Source: Frankiales bacterium
GTDB taxonomy: Bacteria; Actinomycetota; Actinomycetes; Mycobacteriales; Jatrophihabitantaceae
Direction of reading: 5' to 3'
Length of the DNA: 6,700 bases
Assembly: GCA_025963265.1 (NCBI GenBank)
Contig: JAOPUY010000075.1
Span: 1 to 6,700 of the forward strand
Numbering within the stretch: the stretch's first letter is position 1; every line of letters starts with the position of its first letter. Shown here piece after piece: positions 1 to 6,700 of the stretch. Position numbers and translations under genes: made by a program. The notes under the pieces are model-generated. The model was given only the letters and a program-made list of their open reading frames with translations, had not been told where the DNA came from and did no database searches.

Positions 1-67
1 CGGGCGGCGGCCGAGTGCGCTTAGCCGAAGTTCAGCCGACTCACAGCGAGCGCCGCGCGCCGGTCGG

Positions 68-79
68 TAACTTCGAGGT
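68..79 (+). promoter_or_regulatory. Putative leaderless promoter (-10 TAACTT) for the 80-454 gene
   Basis: TAACTT at 68-73 fits the TAnnnT actinobacterial -10 pattern. It is followed by exactly 6 nt (CGAGGT) and then the ATG at 80. That spacing puts the expected transcription start on the A of the ATG, so the mRNA would have no leader. The GAGG at 75-78 is too close to the ATG (one base) to act as a normal Shine-Dalgarno. No convincing -35 is seen around 45-50. Inferred from pattern only. Confidence 0.45.
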
Positions 80-454
80 ATGGAAGAGAACAGAGCCCGA
101 CGGGTGACCGACGCCCTGCGTGCCCGCGGGGTCGATGCCCACGTCGCGCACGCCGGCGTCTACGTGTTCGGGGTGCGCATTGTGCTTGGCGATGGCCGGG
201 AGGCGATCTGGGACGCGGACGACACGGCTGGCCTGGAGGCCAACGTGCTTCAGGACGGCGACCTGGTCGGCTTCGTCCCAGTGATCGAAGGGTCGGAGGA
301 CTTCGACGACACGCAGACGGTGGCCGCCATCGCGCGGACCGAGTACGACCGGCCGGTAGCCCAGCAGCGCGCCACCGTTCCCGCGGCCAGCAATCCGCTG
401 CCGCCCGAGGGCGGCGTCTTCCGCCGCTTCATCGGCGGCTTCCGGGACCGCTAA
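80..454 (+). CDS. Conserved-looking hypothetical protein, 124 aa
   Basis: I cannot assign a function. The protein is a small soluble polypeptide with no signal peptide or membrane segment. Residues 1-20 look like an amphipathic, Arg-rich helix. Residues 25-75 alternate short hydrophobic strands with acidic turns (VYVFGVRIVLGDGREAIWDA, then a D/G-rich turn and LVGFVPVI), which suggests a small alpha/beta fold. Residues 90-113 are Ala/Pro-rich and probably flexible, and the tail (GGVFRRFIGGFRDR) is short, basic and aromatic. The layout resembles unnamed small actinobacterial proteins I have a general memory of, but I cannot name a family. The ATG at 80 is chosen because a -10-like hexamer lies 6 nt before it. 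GTG at 104 (codon 9) is an alternative start. It converges on the HelD-like gene with 48 bp between stops, so it is a single-gene unit within this window. Confidence 0.8.
   Translation: MEENRARRVTDALRARGVDAHVAHAGVYVFGVRIVLGDGREAIWDADDTAGLEANVLQDGDLVGFVPVIEGSEDFDDTQTVAAIARTEYDRPVAQQRATVPAASNPLPPEGGVFRRFIGGFRDR
400..438. other. Tandem GC hairpins at the 3' end of the hypothetical gene
   Basis: Two perfect 6-bp inverted repeats lie next to each other: GCCGCC (400-405), loop CGAG, GGCGGC (410-415); and CCGCCG (421-426), loop CTTCAT, CGGCGG (433-438). GGCGG at 410-414 can also pair with CCGCC at 421-425, so alternative folds compete. They sit inside the coding end of the 80-454 gene and 65-103 nt past the HelD-like stop on the other strand. 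They could act as a U-less bidirectional terminator, but there is no T-tract on either side and such repeats are common by chance in GC-rich coding DNA. Confidence 0.25.
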
Positions 455-502
455 GTCAGGCGCAGGTAGCGGCGAAGGCCGAACCGGCAGCCGCGGCAAG
501 CC

Positions 503-2602
503 TCAGCTCGTCTCCGCTTCGCCCAGCTCAGCCGGCAACGGCTCCTGGTGGACCACGGCCAACCGGGAGACCGCCCGCGTCCACGCGACGTAGAGCCGCC
601 GCAGGCCGGCCGTCCGGCTAGCCTCGCCCGCCACGATCGCGGCCGGCTCGACCAGCACCACTGAGTCGTATTCCAGGCCTTTGGCCGCCGGGGCCGGCAC
701 CACGGTAACCCGCATCGGCTCGAGATCGGCCAGCGTCCCCGCTTCGATCTCAGCCGCGGCGAGCTGGTCGCGGACGCGGCCGATCAAAGCGTCGGGCGCG
801 ATGACGGCAACCGAGCCCTCGACCGCCAGGCAGCTCCGGACGGCGCTGAGCAGGTCATCGCTGTAGGTCAGCGCGTCACGGCCGGTTCGCATCGAGCTGG
901 CCGCCGGCACGTCCGCCGCGATGTGCGGCAGCAGTCGGTTGGCCACGGCCAGCACCTCGCCGGGAACCCGGTAGCCCACGGTCAACGGCCGGATGGCCGC
1001 CGCCGGCTGGCCGAGGTGGCGCAGCGTCTCCGGCCACGATCCCGGAGCCCACGGGGCAGTGGCCTGGGCCAGATCGCCCAACACGGTCAGCGATCCGATC
1101 GGGCAGCGGCGAGCGACCGCGCGGCATTGCATGGCCGACAGATCCTGGGCCTCATCGACCACGACGTGCACGTACTGGTCGTTGCCGGCGATCAACCCGC
1201 GCAACTCGTCGAGCAACACCTGATCGGCGGTGGAGAATCGGGCGTTACGGGCGGCTCGAGGCGCTCGAGCGGCCCCTGGTCCCCCGGGGGGCTCAGACCA
1301 CGCCAACAGCTCAAGCTCCTCGGCGTCCAAGACGGCTCCGCCGCAGCGCTGTCGAAAGGCGAGGTCGGTGTAGAGCCGGACCAGCACCTCGCGCGGATCG
1401 AGCGCGGGCCAGACCTCGTCGGTGAACGCCTTGACCTGGGGCGAGCGGGCGACCTTGCGGGTCTCGGTGTCCGACGGCGCGCCGCCCGCGTCCTCCCGCC
1501 GCCGGCGCACGTCCTGGGCCAGCAGCATCTGCAACCGCTCGCGGGCCGAGTCCCAGCGCAGCTCGCCGCTAGCCAGTGAGCGACGAGCGTCGTCGACGTA
1601 GCGGCGGGCCCGCTCGACTGGGATCCGGTACCGCCGGTTGCCCACGATCGGGACCACGTCGGACTCCGGCTTGGCGATGTGGCTGAGCACGGCCCGGCGC
1701 AGCACCTCGGCCATGCGGGCCTCGCCCTTGAGCACGCCGACCTCGATCGGCTCGGCGCGGGCGGCCGGGGCCTTGGCCGACGGTCGGGCGTTAACCGCGC
1801 CCGTGCGGACTAACTCGTCGACCGTCGTCTGGGAGATGCCGGACTCACCGAGGGCTGGCAGCACCTGCGCGATGTAGCGCAGGAACGCGGTGTTCGGTCC
1901 GACGACGAGCACTCCGGAGCGCCGCAGCCGTTCCGGGTAGGAGTAGAGCAAGTAGGCCGCGCGGTGCAGTCCGACCGCGGTTTTGCCGGTTCCGGGCGCC
2001 CCCTGGATGCAGAGCGAGGTGTCCAGATCAGCTCGCACAAGCTCGTCCTGATCGGGCTGGATCGTGGCGACGATGTCACGCATCGGGCCGAAGCGGGGTC
2101 GCTCGATCTCCTCCCGGAGCAGCTCTGAGCCCAAGACGAGGTTCACGCCCGCGTCTAGGTGCTCGTCCTCGTAGGAGGTGAGCTCGGCGGCCGTCGAGTC
2201 GCCGCCGGCGAAGCCGAAGCGGCGGCGCAGCCGGACGCCTTGCCGGTCGGCCGGGCTGGCGCGGTAGAAGGGCCGGGCGATCGGAGCCCGCCAGTCGACG
2301 ACGACTGGGTCGCCATGCTCGTCCCGGATGTGCCGGCGCCCGATGTGGAAGACCTCGCCCTCCGGATGGGCCAGATCGCCGGCTTCGGGATCCCGGTCGG
2401 TGCGTCCGAAGAACGGCGCGGCGTTGCTGTCGGCGCTCAGCTGCTCGATCCGTTCAGCCCGCAGCCGGCCGAGGCCCTCGCTGGCCAGCGCGTCGACCCC
2501 GTAGTCCGCGAGCCGCTCGGCGCCCTCGCGCATCGCGATCAAGCAGCGCCGAGCTTGCGCCAGCTGCGCCCGCTCGGCGACCAGAACCGCATCCTCGCCC
2601 AC
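503..2602 (-). CDS. HelD-like RNA polymerase-associated SF1 (UvrD/Rep-type) ATPase, 699 aa
   Basis: The protein resembles HelD, a superfamily 1 ATPase that binds RNA polymerase and releases it from nucleic acid; actinobacterial relatives (HelR) displace rifampicin. Numbering from GTG at 2602: residues 1-60 form a charged, probably coiled-coil N-terminal segment; VVDWRAPIARPFY at 101-113 is the HelD-typical N-terminal signature; Walker A GAPGTGKT at 201-208; KGEARM near 292-297 is also HelD-like; Walker B/motif II DEAQD at 483-487; motif III-like LTVLGDLAQAT at 505-515; motif IV region VGYRVPGEVLAVAN at 542-555; motif V GLEYD at 642-646; motif VI RRLYVAWTRA at 668-677. All ATPase motifs look intact, and the length is close to the 700-775 aa usual for the family. 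The GTG is preferred because the ATG at 2710 adds a low-complexity extension that crosses the divergent promoter and the start of the hydrolase. Whether this is a recycling HelD or an antibiotic-protective HelR cannot be decided here. Confidence 0.88.
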   Translation of the reverse strand: MGEDAVLVAERAQLAQARRCLIAMREGAERLADYGVDALASEGLGRLRAERIEQLSADSNAAPFFGRTDRDPEAGDLAHPEGEVFHIGRRHIRDEHGDPVVVDWRAPIARPFYRASPADRQGVRLRRRFGFAGGDSTAAELTSYEDEHLDAGVNLVLGSELLREEIERPRFGPMRDIVATIQPDQDELVRADLDTSLCIQGAPGTGKTAVGLHRAAYLLYSYPERLRRSGVLVVGPNTAFLRYIAQVLPALGESGISQTTVDELVRTGAVNARPSAKAPAARAEPIEVGVLKGEARMAEVLRRAVLSHIAKPESDVVPIVGNRRYRIPVERARRYVDDARRSLASGELRWDSARERLQMLLAQDVRRRREDAGGAPSDTETRKVARSPQVKAFTDEVWPALDPREVLVRLYTDLAFRQRCGGAVLDAEELELLAWSEPPGGPGAARAPRAARNARFSTADQVLLDELRGLIAGNDQYVHVVVDEAQDLSAMQCRAVARRCPIGSLTVLGDLAQATAPWAPGSWPETLRHLGQPAAAIRPLTVGYRVPGEVLAVANRLLPHIAADVPAASSMRTGRDALTYSDDLLSAVRSCLAVEGSVAVIAPDALIGRVRDQLAAAEIEAGTLADLEPMRVTVVPAPAAKGLEYDSVVLVEPAAIVAGEASRTAGLRRLYVAWTRAVSRLAVVHQEPLPAELGEAETS

Positions 2603-2611
2603 GATTGAACA

Positions 2612-2617
2612 ACAGTA
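2612..2617 (-). promoter_or_regulatory. Possible -10 element (TACTGT) for the HelD-like gene
   Basis: Read on the minus strand, TACTGT matches TAnnnT and ends 9 nt before the GTG start at 2602. No Shine-Dalgarno lies between it and the GTG. Transcription starting 6-7 nt past the hexamer would leave a leader of only about 2-3 nt. This supports the GTG as the start but is weak evidence by itself. Confidence 0.3.
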
Positions 2618-2637
2618 GTCGGCGGCCGCCACCGGCC

Positions 2638-2652
2638 TGACATGATGCAACG
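2638..2652 (+). promoter_or_regulatory. Putative leaderless extended -10 promoter for the GH63-like gene
   Basis: CATGAT at 2641-2646 is preceded directly by TGA (2638-2640), giving an extended -10 of the TGn form. It is followed by exactly 6 nt (GCAACG) before the ATG at 2653. No Shine-Dalgarno exists between the in-frame stop TGA at 2638 and the ATG, so a leaderless mRNA is the simplest reading. The first base of the hexamer is C rather than T. Confidence 0.4.
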
Positions 2653-5498
<2,846 letters not shown>

Positions 5499-5502
<4 letters not shown>

Positions 5503-5954
5503 CCGGATGGACCCACGCGGGGGAGTACCTGCCCTGGTTGACCGGGACGGGATTCCACGTGGCGCACTCGAGCACCCAATCGGCCGTCTCCGACGGCCTG
5601 GCCGGCGCCGGTTACGCCTTGGCCACCGCCGACACCTCGACGGCCGACAGCCGGTACGACGCGTATCGTTCGATCGCCGACGCGCTGTACCTGCCGACCG
5701 GGTCTGGGGCCAATCTCGACGCGCTCGTCGACGGCCTGCGCGAGCTGTCTGAGCGCTGGCCCGACGCCGCTCGCCTGGTGCTGCTGTGGAGCGGCGCGGA
5801 CGCGTTGGTGCGCGCCGACCTGCTGGGCTGGACCACGCTCGGCCAGGCGTTGATGACGGCGGTCAAGCACGCCTGGTCGCCGTTGCGCGGCCAGCCGGTG
5901 GTGTTTGAGACGGTCGCGTTCGTGGGTGACGGGTTCGGCGCCGACCACCTCTGA
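5499..5954 (+). CDS. Barstar-like protein, 151 aa
   Basis: The middle of the protein matches the barstar (barnase inhibitor) family. LPTGSGANLDALVDGL at residues 65-80 aligns without gaps to the barstar segment LPEYYGENLDALWDCL, and ARLVLLW at 91-97 matches the following LVLEW strand. The two barstar aspartates that contact the barnase active site (D35 and D39) correspond to D74 and D78. Barstar Y29 and W38, also interface residues, are replaced by G68 and V77. Barstar itself is about 90 aa; here there are roughly 45 extra N-terminal residues and a C-terminal extension. The GTG start overlaps the hydrolase stop (GTGA at 5499-5502) and has a good Shine-Dalgarno, indicating translational coupling. 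No barnase- or other RNase-like gene is in the window. The fold assignment is reasonable; an RNase-inhibitor role is only inferred, and binding of another partner is equally possible. Confidence 0.75.
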
Positions 5955-5966
5955 GCTGGGGCCGGC

Positions 5967-5999
5967 CTGAGCGGGATCTGAGGCGGGCCTGAGCGCGCG
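5967..5999 (+). repeat. Three CTGAG-headed repeats at 11-bp phase upstream of the LCP gene
   Basis: Three units begin at 5967 (CTGAGCGGGAT), 5978 (CTGAGGCGGGC) and 5989 (CTGAGCGCGCG). Each starts exactly 11 bp after the last. GGCCTGAGCG is repeated perfectly at 5964-5973 and 5986-5995. A further CTGAG at 5951 overlaps the stop of the barstar-like gene but is out of phase (16 bp). The array lies about 48-80 bp before the predicted LCP transcription start. Direct repeats at 11 bp are the usual layout for OmpR/PhoB-type response regulator sites, so this may be an operator. The GC-rich composition makes chance a real alternative. Confidence 0.4.
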
Positions 6000-6034
6000 C
6001 CGACAGCTTGCCGGAGGTTGCCGATGATAACCCT

Positions 6035-6046
6035 TATGGTCGTTGG
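6035..6046 (+). promoter_or_regulatory. Putative leaderless promoter (-10 TATGGT) for the LCP gene
   Basis: TATGGT at 6035-6040 matches TAnnnT and is followed by exactly 6 nt (CGTTGG) before the ATG at 6047. No Shine-Dalgarno is positioned for that ATG. Two TTGCCG copies (6008-6013 and 6018-6023) lie upstream, but neither is at a normal 16-19 bp -35 spacing. Confidence 0.45.
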
Positions 6047-6700
6047 ATGGATTATCGGGAGTCGCGGCCCAGTCTGCCGCCCGAACTGGACCCGCGCGGC
6101 CGCCGGCACGCCCGTCGGCCGGGCCGAAAGCCCCGGGGCGGGGCGATCCTCGGCGTTCAACTGGTGGCCGCGGCGCTGTCCTTCGTCATCCTGATCGGCA
6201 GCGGCTACGCCTGGGCCAGCTTCAATCGGTTCTCCAGCAATCTGGTGCACGTCACCACCGGCTCGACCACGCCGGGCATCGACGGCGCCGACCAGAACAT
6301 CCTGCTGCTGGGCGATGACTCGCGGGAGGGCGCGTCACCGCAGGCCCTGGCCGCCATCGGCACCGAGCAGAACGACGGCGACAACACCGACACGATCATG
6401 TTGATGCACGTCCCGGCCGACGGCACGAAGGCCAGCATCATCTCCTTCCCCCGAGATTCGCTGGTCCCGGCGGCCAACGGCGACCAAGTCAAGATCAACT
6501 CCGTGTACGCGACTGGCGAGGGCTCCACCGGCGACGTCGGAGCTGGCGCCCGGGCGCTGGAGCAATCCGTCGCGAAGGTCACCGGGCTGACCGTGGACCA
6601 CTTCGTCAAGGTGTCGATGTTCGGGTTCTACGACATCAGCGAGGCCATCGACGGCATCGACGTCAATCTGTGCGCCGCCCAAAACGCCTCGACCGAGAAC
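6047..6700 (+). CDS. LytR-CpsA-Psr (LCP) family protein, N-terminal 218 residues (cut by window end)
   Basis: LCP enzymes are membrane-anchored phosphotransferases that move glycopolymers (teichoic acids, arabinogalactan or capsule) from a lipid carrier to peptidoglycan on the outer face of the membrane. Residues 1-32 are a Pro/Arg-rich cytoplasmic tail and about 33-58 form one transmembrane helix. The LCP domain then begins: NILLLGDDSRE at 84-94; NTDTIMLMHVP at 113-123; SFPRDSLV at 133-140, which holds the conserved R136-D137 pair; KINSVYATGEGS at 149-160; and VTGLTVDHFVKVSMFGF at 178-194. These appear in the usual LCP order. The reading frame stays open to base 6700, so the C-terminal part is outside the window. 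ATG 6047 is the start because it gives the membrane-anchor topology and follows a -10 hexamer by 6 nt. ATG codons at 6024 and 6036 are in another frame. Confidence 0.92.
   Translation, partial: MDYRESRPSLPPELDPRGRRHARRPGRKPRGGAILGVQLVAAALSFVILIGSGYAWASFNRFSSNLVHVTTGSTTPGIDGADQNILLLGDDSREGASPQALAAIGTEQNDGDNTDTIMLMHVPADGTKASIISFPRDSLVPAANGDQVKINSVYATGEGSTGDVGAGARALEQSVAKVTGLTVDHFVKVSMFGFYDISEAIDGIDVNLCAAQNASTEN

Noticed and set aside
478..497. Possible terminator in the gap between the convergent stops
   Set aside because: Only a 4-bp stem (GCCG/CGGC) and a short palindrome (GCCGCGGC), with no T-tract; too weak.
923..1579. Plus-strand open frame (218 codons) inside the HelD-like gene
   Set aside because: It is antisense to helicase motifs IV to II and has shadow-frame composition.
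5960..5967. GGCCGGCC palindrome after the barstar-like gene
   Set aside because: An 8-bp palindrome in such GC-rich DNA is expected by chance and has no supporting context.
6043..6318. Open frame starting TTG 6043 over the LCP gene
   Set aside because: It is out of frame with the LCP motifs, which run unbroken from ATG 6047 to the window end.

Overview
The window is GC-rich bacterial DNA. Most third codon positions are G or C, GTG and ATG starts are mixed, and three transcription units appear to lack a 5' leader. An LCP-family cell-wall gene, a HelD-type RNA polymerase-associated helicase and this promoter style together point to an actinobacterium. The species cannot be named from sequence alone.

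Layout, left to right. A small protein of unknown function (80-454, +) is followed by a convergent gene for a HelD-like superfamily 1 ATPase (503-2602, -). A 50-bp divergent promoter region (2603-2652) separates it from a 949-residue GH63/MGH1-like glycoside hydrolase (2653-5502, +). The hydrolase stop overlaps the GTG start of a 151-residue barstar-like protein (5499-5954, +), so these two form a translationally coupled pair. After a 92-bp intergenic region holding three CTGAG-headed units at 11-bp phase, a LytR-CpsA-Psr (LCP) gene starts at 6047 and runs off the right edge.

The genes look mostly like ordinary chromosomal housekeeping or accessory-metabolism genes: RNA polymerase recycling or rescue (HelD-like), cytoplasmic glycoside hydrolysis (GH63) and glycopolymer attachment to the wall (LCP). 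There is no mobile element, CRISPR array, tRNA or rRNA. The most unusual points are: the barstar-like gene, which keeps both key aspartates but has no barnase-type partner in view and is coupled to a sugar hydrolase; a repeated -10/6-nt/ATG layout at three genes, contrasting with a good Shine-Dalgarno at the one internal operon gene; and the 11-bp-phased repeat upstream of the LCP gene. No clearly new multi-gene system is evident. No gap longer than about 100 bases lacks a gene; bases 1-67 hold nothing I can recognise.
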